Assembly: GCA_017447805.1 (NCBI GenBank)
Contig: JAFSMR010000015.1
Location: forward strand, 1 to 64,000
Length of the DNA stretch: 64,000 nucleotides
Reading direction: 5' to 3'
Origin: Kiritimatiellia bacterium
GTDB taxonomy: Bacteria > Verrucomicrobiota > Kiritimatiellia > RFP12 > UBA1067
Part shown: one piece after another, positions 28,895-36,278 of the stretch
Position numbering within the stretch: position 1 is the stretch's first letter
Layout: every line of letters begins with the position of its first letter
The notes under the pieces: generated by a model
What the model saw: the letters and a program-made list of their open reading frames with translations, nothing else
Told to the model about the DNA's origin: nothing
Database searches by the model: none
Program-made: the position numbers and the translations under genes

Positions 28895-29077
28895 GCAAAC
28901 GCTTGTTTTACCGGAATTGATTATGATTATGGCCGTGCAAGCGTTTGTTTTGCCAGAATCAATTTTGATTATGAGCGTGCAAGCGCTTGTTTTGCCCCGC
29001 TGGATTTCAATTATGAGAAAACAAGCGCTTGTTTTGGGATATTTGGTTTTGATTATCGAAAAGCAAATGGTTGATTT
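28895..29077. repeat. 42-bp tandem array with palindromic CAAGCGCTTG cores
   Basis: Cores of the form GCAAGCGCTTGTTTT start at 28895, 28937, 28979 and 29021, with a decayed copy at 29063: exactly 42 bp apart each time. The inter-core parts share a GATTATGA-like motif. The fourth core sits in an 18-bp perfect palindrome (29018-29035). Because 42 is divisible by three, frames on both strands stay open and read as 14-residue repeats, but neither looks like a real protein. The spacing equals four helical turns, so a cooperative protein-binding site array is plausible. Confidence 0.75.
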
Positions 29078-29200
29078 TGGCCTAGATAAGACCGAGGCGG
29101 TTTTCCGGCGGCTTGAGGGGCGGTGAGCCCTGAATGGCACGAATCGACTTTAACTTCTGAATGCGGTCAAAAAATGGGTAAACTCCAGGCACAGTGCCCC

Positions 29201-29229
29201 TTGCGCCCAGGCGCGGAATTTGGTATAAT
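29201..29229 (+). promoter_or_regulatory. Promoter of MmeI-like gene
   Basis: TTGCGC (29201-29206), a 17-base spacer and TATAAT (29224-29229) preceded by TGG. The chosen ATG at 29242 lies 12 bases on, without a Shine-Dalgarno. Confidence 0.8.
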
Positions 29230-29241
29230 ATCGCCCGGAAT

Positions 29242-32052
29242 ATGGCAAGGGATATCAAGAGAGCTGCGCGTAAATTTACAGAATACTGGTTACTCGGCAA
29301 AGAATCGGAAGTTGCGAGTTACCAAAAATTCTGGCTTTCGCTTCTAGGCGATGTCTTGGGCGCAGAGGACGCAATCAAGCGCATAAAATTCGAAGTCCCC
29401 GTGCCGATGGGCAACACTACGAAATATATCGATGGTTGGATAAGCGAAACGAAAGTCTTGATCGAACAGAAGACGCGCGGAATAAAGCTTTCGGCGCCGC
29501 AATCGGGTCACGGCGGCAAAACGCCCTACGAACAAGCCCTGGAATACAACAATGCTCGCGGCTACAACGATAAGGCGCGCTGGATTATCACTTCGAATTT
29601 CGACGAAATATGGGTCTATGATATGGCCCATCCACTAGCCGAGCCCCAAAAGCTGAACCTCGGCGATTTGCCGCGCGAAATTCATCGTCTCGAATTTATC
29701 GTCGACTCCAGAATTGATGAAGTAAGGCGAAAAGAAGAAAGAATTTCGAAACAGGCCGGTGAAATCGTCGGTGAACTATATGATGAAATCCTAAAACGCT
29801 ATGCGCCGGCGCCGGATGGGATCTCCCCGATGCCGGAAACTCTCGCTTCCTTGAACAAGCTTTGTGTGCGGCTGGTATTTTGTTTCTATGCCGAGGATGC
29901 CGAACTTTTCGCGAAAGATTCATTTTGGCAGCTCCTGAAAAACACCCCGGCGCCTTTTTTGCGAACTCAGCTTCTGAAGCTTTTCCGCGCTCTCGATACG
30001 CCAATAGAAGAGCGCGAGCCGTATCTCGAGAGCGAAATCGCCATATTCCCTTATACCAATGGCGGACTCTTCAAGCACGTTCGCGACTCGGAAATCCCTC
30101 CTCTCGATGAAGGAATAAAATCGCTGCTCGTTAAATCTGCAAACTTCGACTGGCGCGATATCAGCCCGACGATCTTTGGCGCGCTCTTCGAATCTACCTT
30201 AAACCCTGCGACCCGCCGCGCCGGCGGCATGGTCTATACTTCGATTGAAAATATTCACAAGGTAATAGACCCTCTGTTCCTCGACGAGCTGAAAGCAGAG
30301 CTGGAAAAAATTAAGCTGGAGCGCAATATATCGCGCCGCAGCAACGCCGCCAGCGCGTTTCAGCAAAAGCTCGCCAGCCTTACGTTCCTGGACCCCGCAT
30401 GCGGCTCGGGTAACTTCCTTACCGAGACTTTCCTTTCGCTGAGAGAACTTGAAAACGAGGCGATAAAACTTTCCGAACGACTCCAGTCCGATGAGCGCAT
30501 CTTCGATTTGGGCGACACGGTAAAAGTTAAAATCGACCAATTCCACGGCATCGAGATAAACGATTTCGCTGTATCTGTAGCCAAGACCGCCATGTGGATT
30601 TCAGAAGCCAAGATGCTCGAAAAAACGGCAGAGCTCCTCGCTATCGAGCCTAAATATCTTCCGCTTCACGACTATGACGGCATCATCGAAGGCAACGCGC
30701 TCCACCTCGATTGGCCAAAAACCGATTATATCATGGGCAATCCTCCGTTCGTAGGGGCGAGGAACAAATCGGCAGAACAAGCTTCCGACATGATTAGCGT
30801 CTTCGGCAAAGATTGGAAAAACCTCGGCAACCTTGATTATGTAGGTGCGTGGTATTATAAAGCTGCGGCGCAAGGTAGGGCGGCCGCCCCGCGGCCGCCG
30901 GAAAGTCGCGCCGCACCTCGTTGCGCTTTCGTTTCAACAAACTCAATCTGCCAAGGCGAGCAAGTAGCCGCGCTTTGGAAACCGCTAATAGAAAAATTTG
31001 GCCTCGAGATCGATTTCGCTCATCGCACATTCAGGTGGGATAACGAATCTGCTGAAAAAGCGCATGTGCATTGCGTTATTATAGGCTTCCATGTCGGGGA
31101 ATGTCTCGCGCAGAGTCGCAGAGGCGCTGAGAAGCGAATCTTTGATGGAGACAAGGAGATTAAGGCATCACATATCAACGGCTACTTAATGGCCGCGCCA
31201 GATATTTATGTCGAAAGCCGCACCAAGCCTATTTGCGATGTGCCCGGAATCGGCATCGGCAACAAGCCCATTGATGACGGCAACTATCTCTTTACGAAAG
31301 AAGAGTTGAATGACCTCATAAAGAAGGAGCCGCTGTCCGAGAAGTATTTCCGGCCGTGGTATGGCTCTGAAGAATTTATCAACGGCAAAAAGAGATTTTG
31401 TCTTTGGCTTGGAGATTGCACTCAAAGCGAACTTTTCCAAATGCCCGAATGCATGAAACGTGTACAGGCTGTGCGCGAATTCCGTCTTGCCAGCAAAAGC
31501 CCAGGCACGCAAAAGATAGCCGATAAACCAACTCGCTTTCATGTGGAAAATATGCCAAAAGACAATTACATCGTCATACCTGAAGTATCTTCTGAAAAGC
31601 GTAGATATGTTCCTATGGGCTTCTTTACACCTGATATACTATGCAGTAATCTGGTGAGAATCATTCCCTCTGCTACTCTCTATCATTTCGGCGTGCTCAC
31701 TTCATCCGTTCACATGGCGTGGATGAGAGCGGTCGCAGGAAGGCTAAAGAGCGATTATCGCTATTCTGCGGCAATCGTCTACAATAACTTCGTCTGGCCG
31801 GAGCTTGGCGCCTTGAGCGCCTTGCGCGAAAAGATCGCCCAAACGGCACAAGCGATTCTCGATGCGCGCGCAAAATACACGGACTGCACTTTTGCGCAAA
31901 TGTATGGCGACAAGATGTATCTATTCCCAGAATTGGTAGCCGCCCATCAAGCGAACGACCGCGCCGTCCTCGCATCTTACGACCTCGCGCCGGATACCCC
32001 GGAGCACGAAATCGTCGCCCACCTCTTCAAACTCTACGCCGAAAAAACATAA
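29242..32052 (+). CDS. MmeI-like (type IIL) fused restriction endonuclease-methyltransferase
   Basis: 936 residues from the ATG at 29242; longer starts lie inside the promoter. The N-terminal nuclease shows D64-x10-E75-x-K77 (IDGWISETKVLIEQK), close to the D-x9-ExK site of MmeI. A helical spacer follows, then a gamma-class adenine methyltransferase with DPACGSGNF at 384-392 and NPPF at 500-503, and a target-recognition domain with FRPWYGSEEFINGKKRFCLWL. Such enzymes cut at a distance from their site and protect host DNA by one-strand methylation. Two low-complexity segments, about 545-556 (GRAAAPRPPESR) and about 622-632 (AQSRRGAEK), derive from the window's dispersed repeats and interrupt otherwise family-like sequence. 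Activity after these insertions is unknown. Confidence 0.88.
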   Translation: MARDIKRAARKFTEYWLLGKESEVASYQKFWLSLLGDVLGAEDAIKRIKFEVPVPMGNTTKYIDGWISETKVLIEQKTRGIKLSAPQSGHGGKTPYEQALEYNNARGYNDKARWIITSNFDEIWVYDMAHPLAEPQKLNLGDLPREIHRLEFIVDSRIDEVRRKEERISKQAGEIVGELYDEILKRYAPAPDGISPMPETLASLNKLCVRLVFCFYAEDAELFAKDSFWQLLKNTPAPFLRTQLLKLFRALDTPIEEREPYLESEIAIFPYTNGGLFKHVRDSEIPPLDEGIKSLLVKSANFDWRDISPTIFGALFESTLNPATRRAGGMVYTSIENIHKVIDPLFLDELKAELEKIKLERNISRRSNAASAFQQKLASLTFLDPACGSGNFLTETFLSLRELENEAIKLSERLQSDERIFDLGDTVKVKIDQFHGIEINDFAVSVAKTAMWISEAKMLEKTAELLAIEPKYLPLHDYDGIIEGNALHLDWPKTDYIMGNPPFVGARNKSAEQASDMISVFGKDWKNLGNLDYVGAWYYKAAAQGRAAAPRPPESRAAPRCAFVSTNSICQGEQVAALWKPLIEKFGLEIDFAHRTFRWDNESAEKAHVHCVIIGFHVGECLAQSRRGAEKRIFDGDKEIKASHINGYLMAAPDIYVESRTKPICDVPGIGIGNKPIDDGNYLFTKEELNDLIKKEPLSEKYFRPWYGSEEFINGKKRFCLWLGDCTQSELFQMPECMKRVQAVREFRLASKSPGTQKIADKPTRFHVENMPKDNYIVIPEVSSEKRRYVPMGFFTPDILCSNLVRIIPSATLYHFGVLTSSVHMAWMRAVAGRLKSDYRYSAAIVYNNFVWPELGALSALREKIAQTAQAILDARAKYTDCTFAQMYGDKMYLFPELVAAHQANDRAVLASYDLAPDTPEHEIVAHLFKLYAEKT

Positions 32053-32570
32053 AAACGCCCGGACGAACAACCCACAACCGTTCATGCCTTGCGGCCAACT
32101 TTTTGCCATGGCATTCCCCGTCCGAACGCCCCATATTATATCATATTTTATTTAGACAAGACCTAAATTTTCACCTGCGATACTACGTGGTCACGAAATA
32201 GCACACGAATAACAATCCAGTATCATTAACGGTTTTTGCAAAATGCGTTCTTGTGCTGGCCAGGGTTATTGACAGTATTTTAACCCGAGAGACGCTCAAG
32301 GCGCTCAAGTGCGCAGAGGTCCTATTTAGTTAGTAGTTAGCAGTTAGCAGTTTATTTTGTTCGGTTTTTATCTCGCGCTCAAGGCTGTTTAATCATAATT
32401 CCTAATTCCTAATTCCTATACTACTAACTACTAACTGCTAATTCCTAATTCCTAATTTCTAATTTCTAATTCCTCCTGTCCTCCATGCTAAAATGAACAT
32501 CTGAACACCTGAACATCTGAACGCGGCGAAGGCGCCCTGAACGCGGCGGTTAGTTAATTTTCAAATTGCG
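32053..32570. repeat. Gene-free spacer with composite dispersed repeats
   Basis: The 556-bp gap 32053-32608 has no gene I can support. About 32285-32320 carries a GCTCAAGGCGCTCAAG/GCAGAGG block. About 32328-32355 carries TTAGTTAGTAGTTAGCAG units, 32390-32480 the CTAATTCC microsatellite with a TTTAATCATAATTCC junction as at 6800, and 32518-32550 GAACGCGGCG units. All these modules recur in the 48-54 kb island. A possible weak hairpin pairs CGGACG near 32063 with CGTCCG near 32119, downstream of the MmeI-like gene. Confidence 0.7.
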
Positions 32571-32572
32571 CA

Positions 32573-32601
32573 TTGCATGTGAGCGGATAATATGATATAA
32601 T
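32573..32601 (+). promoter_or_regulatory. Promoter of aldolase-amidase pair
   Basis: TTGCAT (32573-32578), a 17-base spacer and TATAAT (32596-32601) preceded by TGA. The ATG at 32609 is seven bases later, so the message should be leaderless. Confidence 0.8.
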
Positions 32602-32608
32602 ACCAACC

Positions 32609-33427
32609 ATGAATGCAAAACTTTATATAAATCCGCCTCTTGTAAATCGTGCATACGATTGGAAGAATGGTCCGCAACCTAAAACACGCAAAGAATTGGA
32701 TAAATTCTTCAATTCTGCTCCTATTGTGAGGGTGAAAGAGCAGATATGCGAAATGGGCCGCAGGATATACAACAAGGGTTATACGGACGGCAATGGTGGC
32801 AATCTATCAGTTAGGGTTGGCGAAGACCTCGTTCTTTGCTCGCCTACGCTTTGCTGCAAGGGCTTTATGAAGGTCGAGGATATTTGCCTCGTTGATATGA
32901 ATGCCGGGCAGCTTTGCGGCTACAGGCCGCGCACAAGCGAAGTAAAGGTTCATATCGCAATGATGAAGGCTACTGGTATGAATGCCTGCATGCATTGCCA
33001 TCCCCCGCATTGCAATGCGTTTATTTTCGCCGGCATTGTTCCGCCCAACGGGATTAATCCGGAAGCAGATATTTTCTTGAACCAAATTCCTCTTGCGCCA
33101 TACGCGACGCCAGGAACAGATGATGTCGCCGAGAGCGTAGCCAAGGCCGCGCAGAAGGGCAATGTCGTGTTCATGGAAAATCATGGAATTGTCTGTGGCG
33201 GGCGCGATATTGAAGAGGCAGAATGGTTCGCAGAAAATGCCGATGCCTATTGCCAGGTTCTGTTGCTGGCAGCCGGTCACGGCGCGCCGCTTCAGCAGGT
33301 CGGCAAGAATGGCGTTAAAGATTTTCTGAAGATTCGCAAGGCCATGGGCCTTACTGTAGATGATAAAGCTCCTCTTTACAATACATCGAAATTCAACGGC
33401 TATACGATGAAGAAAACAGGTCGCTGA
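32609..33427 (+). CDS. Class II aldolase/adducin-family protein
   Basis: 272 residues. GNGGNLSVRVGEDLVLCSPT near 61-80 binds the substrate phosphate. MHCHPPHCNAF near 130 supplies metal-ligand histidines, and VFMENHGIVCGGRDIEEA near 187 supplies a third. These zinc aldolases cleave fuculose- or rhamnulose-1-phosphate, or isomerise or decarboxylate related sugars; the substrate here is not clear. Next to glycosidases that release deoxysugars, a fuculose/rhamnulose role is attractive but unproven. The following amidase starts two bases after its stop. Confidence 0.85.
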   Translation: MNAKLYINPPLVNRAYDWKNGPQPKTRKELDKFFNSAPIVRVKEQICEMGRRIYNKGYTDGNGGNLSVRVGEDLVLCSPTLCCKGFMKVEDICLVDMNAGQLCGYRPRTSEVKVHIAMMKATGMNACMHCHPPHCNAFIFAGIVPPNGINPEADIFLNQIPLAPYATPGTDDVAESVAKAAQKGNVVFMENHGIVCGGRDIEEAEWFAENADAYCQVLLLAAGHGAPLQQVGKNGVKDFLKIRKAMGLTVDDKAPLYNTSKFNGYTMKKTGR

Positions 33428-33429
33428 AA

Positions 33430-34479
33430 GTGCCGATAAAGCTCTATGCTTTCACGCTTGTCTTTGCGCTTACAACGATGAGCGTGGAAGCGATTGACGC
33501 CTCCGATCGTTATAGAAGCCCGAGAAATCCTGAACGGCCGGTCCGTCAATCCACCGAGCTTATAGTTTTACATACGACCGAGGCGGCCGAGAGAGGATCG
33601 CTGAAGAAACTTTCGGAACGCGGCGAATGCCACTATTGCGTTACGGAGGCTGGCGAAATTTATCGTATAATCGATCGCGATAAAGAAGCTTTCCATGCGG
33701 GTCGTTCGATGTGGAATGGCAAGGATAATGTCGATAGCTTTTCGATTGGCATAGAATGCGTAGGCTATCATGATAAGGCGATGACGGTAGTTCAGCTCAA
33801 GGCTATACGCGAATTGGTCTCAGAGCTGAAATCGATGTATCATCTCGATGATAGTAAAGTCGTTTCGCATGGTCACGTGGCATACGGCGCGCCGAATAAA
33901 TGGCACAAGAAAAAGCATCGCGGCAGAAAGCAGTGCGGAATGCTCTTTGCAATGCCTAGCGTAAGAAAAGAGCTAGATTTGAAATCGAGGCCCAAATTCG
34001 ATCCCGATGTAAAAGCCAAGCGCCTTGTAGTTGGCGATACATATCTAAATTCCGTATTATATGGCAAGGTTGATACGATGACGGGTATTTACGGCAAGCC
34101 AACAGAAGAAAAGCCTAAAAAAGAAGTCGCGGCAAAGCCAAAACCCGTAAATGCGAAGGGCGGCAAATCAGCCGCAAAACCAGCGACAAAAACAGCTCCG
34201 AAGGGCGCGTCTTCATCTTCTTCAAAAGTAGCAGCGCAAAAGAATACATCAAAATCTTCTTCTTCCTCAGTCGGCAAGATGCCAACCTCGATAGAAGAAT
34301 TGAAGAAGATGGGTTACAAAATAAAAGGAACTGTTTCACCATATAATACAGCCTCTAAAATAATTGGCGCTAGATGGAACAGCGCAGATACATTTTATAC
34401 AATCCGCAACAAAGTAATACCCGGTAATCTGATAAATCCCGCAAAGATAGAGAAGGGAATGCAGATTTGGGCGAAATGA
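33430..34479 (+). CDS. N-acetylmuramoyl-L-alanine amidase with LysM-like end
   Basis: 349 residues from a GTG start two bases after the aldolase stop. A signal segment covers about 5-22. The amidase_2 zinc domain runs about 35-175: IVLHTTEA gives one histidine, FHAGRS and SIGIECVGY are core strands, and HGHVAYGAPNKWHKKKHRGRKQCG provides later ligands. A Lys/Ala/Ser-rich linker (about 215-285) leads to a C-terminal LysM-like wall-binding domain. It should cleave the muramoyl-peptide bond in peptidoglycan turnover. Pairing with an aldolase is unusual and may reflect only shared transcription. Confidence 0.87.
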   Translation: MPIKLYAFTLVFALTTMSVEAIDASDRYRSPRNPERPVRQSTELIVLHTTEAAERGSLKKLSERGECHYCVTEAGEIYRIIDRDKEAFHAGRSMWNGKDNVDSFSIGIECVGYHDKAMTVVQLKAIRELVSELKSMYHLDDSKVVSHGHVAYGAPNKWHKKKHRGRKQCGMLFAMPSVRKELDLKSRPKFDPDVKAKRLVVGDTYLNSVLYGKVDTMTGIYGKPTEEKPKKEVAAKPKPVNAKGGKSAAKPATKTAPKGASSSSSKVAAQKNTSKSSSSSVGKMPTSIEELKKMGYKIKGTVSPYNTASKIIGARWNSADTFYTIRNKVIPGNLINPAKIEKGMQIWAK

Positions 34480-34482
34480 GAA

Positions 34483-34504
34483 GGGCCGCGAGGAATCGCG
34501 GCCC
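34483..34504. terminator. Strong GC hairpin between convergent genes
   Basis: A perfect 9-bp stem, GGGCCGCGA with TCGCGGCCC, around a GGAA loop sits between the amidase stop and the convergent rplT stop. There is no T-run on either side, so intrinsic termination is uncertain, but position suggests a bidirectional terminator. Its core resembles the dispersed GC palindrome. Confidence 0.5.
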
Positions 34505-34536
34505 AGTCTGAAGCATCCTTATCGGGGAAAATTCCA

Positions 34537-34884
34537 TTAGGCGTTCTTTGCGATTTCGACAATCGTCTTGAAGCCCTCGGGGTCGCGAATAGCGATCTCG
34601 CTGAGCATCTTGCGATTGAGTTCTACATTAGCCTTGATCAGGCCGGCCATGAGCTTGGAGTAGCTAATTCCCTGCTGACGGGCCGCCGCATTGATACGGG
34701 CGATCCAGAGCTGACGGAAATCACGCTTTTTCAGCTTACGGTGCTCGGTCGAAAGGCGCATCGCGCGATCGACGGCCTCCGTGGCCTGACGGAAAAGTTT
34801 GCTGCGTGCACCGCGAAAACCCTTGGCGAGTTCCAGGCGGCGACGACGGCGTTCACGAGATGCTGGTGCGTTAGTTGCGCGCAT
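34537..34884 (-). CDS. rplT: Ribosomal protein bL20
   Basis: 115 residues, standard length. The basic start RATNAPASRERRRRRLELAKGFRGARSKLFR and LWIARINAAARQQGISYSKLMAGL are family signatures. It is needed for early 50S assembly. It follows rpmI by 24 bases in a minus-strand group; infC, the usual partner, is not adjacent. Confidence 0.95.
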   Translation of the reverse strand: MRATNAPASRERRRRRLELAKGFRGARSKLFRQATEAVDRAMRLSTEHRKLKKRDFRQLWIARINAAARQQGISYSKLMAGLIKANVELNRKMLSEIAIRDPEGFKTIVEIAKNA

Positions 34885-34908
34885 TGTTTTACGTTCCCTT
34901 CCTTATAA

Positions 34909-35103
34909 TTAAGCCTGAAGCATGCGCTTCATGGTCTTGGTTACTGTGGAATCGGTTACTGTAGTGCCGCGCAAATTGCGCTTGCGTGTGCGCGGCTTGT
35001 AGCCGTTCAAGTGGGCTTTGCCCGCCTGTGAGCGCATCACCTTACCAGTAGCCGACGTTTTCATGCGCTTGACCGCGCATTTCTTTGTCTTCATCTTTGG
35101 CAT
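34909..35103 (-). CDS. rpmI: Ribosomal protein bL35
   Basis: 64 residues. [32 protein letters not shown] is the canonical N-terminal part. AAAGGAT and AAGAAC precede the start. It is co-transcribed with rplT, with the bS22-like gene 71 bases upstream. Confidence 0.95.
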   Translation of the reverse strand: MPKMKTKKCAVKRMKTSATGKVMRSQAGKAHLNGYKPRTRKRNLRGTTVTDSTVTKTMKRMLQA

Positions 35104-35174
35104 GTTCTTTTCATCCTTTCCATATTCCCGGTCGGGCAGTCGGTTGTTGGCCCGAACCAGTTGGTTTAGGTTAT

Positions 35175-35264
35175 TTATTTGTTCTTGTGCCGCTGAGCTT
35201 TCATACGCTTATCGTATTTGTGCTTCGACATTTTTTTGCGGCGTTTCTTTTTGATGGATCCCAT
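35175..35264 (-). CDS. bS22-like / AURKAIP1-COX24-domain mini ribosomal protein
   Basis: 29 residues, beginning [14 protein letters not shown] and ending RHKNK; almost half are Lys or Arg. The GS(V/I)xKKRRKxMxKxK pattern matches the tiny AURKAIP1/COX24-domain proteins seen as bS22 in actinobacterial ribosomes and as mS38 in mitochondria. AAGGAGAG lies upstream of the ATG at 35264. It sits between hisG and rpmI, so a ribosomal role is strongly suggested. The gene is easily missed because of its length. Confidence 0.8.
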   Translation of the reverse strand: MGSIKKKRRKKMSKHKYDKRMKAQRHKNK

Positions 35265-35300
35265 TTTATGGCTCTCCTTGATTTCCCTTTTCAGGTTGCT

Positions 35301-36170
35301 TCAGTAAATTATCTTATTAAGAGGTAGTTCGATTATTCCAGTCGCCCCAGCTTTCGTTAGAAGGGGGATCAAGTCGCGTACCTTGCGCTCTTCGACTACA
35401 GATTCGACGGCGAACCAATCTTTATCGCGAAGTGTATTGACGGTCGGCGCGTGCAATGCAGGGAGCGCAGCGACTACTTTATCGAGCGATTTTGCCGGAG
35501 CATTGCATTTCAACAAGACTTGCCTTTGGGCTTCAAGCGCACCTGTGAGCAGCATCTTGAGCTGTTCGAGCTTAGCCCTCTTTGCCTTATTCTTCCAACT
35601 CGTTTTATTGGCAATGAAACGGGTAGTAGAGGTAAGGATTGTATCGACGATGCGAAGATTGTTTGCTCTTAGGGAACTGCCGGTTTCAGTCAAATCCACA
35701 ATCGCATCCACGAGTTCCGGCGCTTTTACTTCTGTTGCGCCCCATGAAAATTCGACATCAGCTTTAACGCCATGTTTCTTCAGGTATCTTTTGACAAGCC
35801 CCATAGCTTCTGTAGAAATGCGCTTGCCTTCAAGATCCTTGACTGTTTTAATCTTGGAATCATTCGGCACGGCAAGAACCCATCTTACAGGGTTGCTTGT
35901 AGCCTTGGAATAATTAAGCTCGCAAATCTCTTGGATATCGCTGCCGTTTTCATAAACCCAATCATAGCCGCAAATGCCGGCATCAAGAAGCCCTAGCTCG
36001 ACATATCGGCTCATTTCCTGCGGTCTCAAGAGGCGACACTTGATTTCTTCGTCATCAATGGTTGGAATATAACTGCGGCTTGAACATGAAACATTGAAGC
36101 CCGCGCGCTTAAAAAGCGCGAAGGTCGATTCCTGCAAACTGCCTTTCGGTAAACCTAAAACAATAGCCAT
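35301..36170 (-). CDS. hisG: ATP phosphoribosyltransferase, long form
   Basis: 289 residues, so the long, self-regulated form. GLPKGSLQESTF opens the catalytic domain; DAGICGYDWV near 70 and DLTETGSSLRANNLRI near 170 form the PRPP/ATP site. The C-terminal part (about 215-289) is the ACT-like histidine-binding domain. It catalyses the first step of histidine synthesis. No other his gene is adjacent. It has its own promoter, with a leader of about 31 bases lacking a clear Shine-Dalgarno. Confidence 0.94.
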   Translation of the reverse strand: MAIVLGLPKGSLQESTFALFKRAGFNVSCSSRSYIPTIDDEEIKCRLLRPQEMSRYVELGLLDAGICGYDWVYENGSDIQEICELNYSKATSNPVRWVLAVPNDSKIKTVKDLEGKRISTEAMGLVKRYLKKHGVKADVEFSWGATEVKAPELVDAIVDLTETGSSLRANNLRIVDTILTSTTRFIANKTSWKNKAKRAKLEQLKMLLTGALEAQRQVLLKCNAPAKSLDKVVAALPALHAPTVNTLRDKDWFAVESVVEERKVRDLIPLLTKAGATGIIELPLNKIIY

Positions 36171-36207
36171 TTTCTATTTTTTGTTCTTTTTACGTAAAAC
36201 GGCGCAT

Positions 36208-36236
36208 ATTATATCAAATATTTCGCATTTAGTCTA
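36208..36236 (-). promoter_or_regulatory. Promoter of hisG
   Basis: On the minus strand, TAGACT (36236-36231), a 17-base spacer and TATAAT (36213-36208) preceded by TGA. The -35 equals the TAGAC-type element of the glycosidase promoters. Confidence 0.7.
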
Positions 36237-36278
36237 TAGTAAGAAGTAAATTTTTTATGAGTCTTGAGGCAAATCTTC

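Noticed and set aside
28895-29077. CRISPR-like array
   Set aside because: Repeat cores are only about 15 bases and the intervening parts are related to each other, unlike spacers; no cas genes nearby.
28829-29140. A 103-residue protein of 14-residue repeats on the minus strand (and a 79-residue one on the plus strand)
   Set aside because: Both strands stay open only because the DNA repeat is 42 bp long; no ribosome site or codon bias supports translation.
32579-32595. TGTGAGCGGATAA, identical to half of the E. coli lac operator, in the aldolase promoter spacer
   Set aside because: The symmetric half is absent and no LacI homologue is in the window; a 13-base match can arise by chance.
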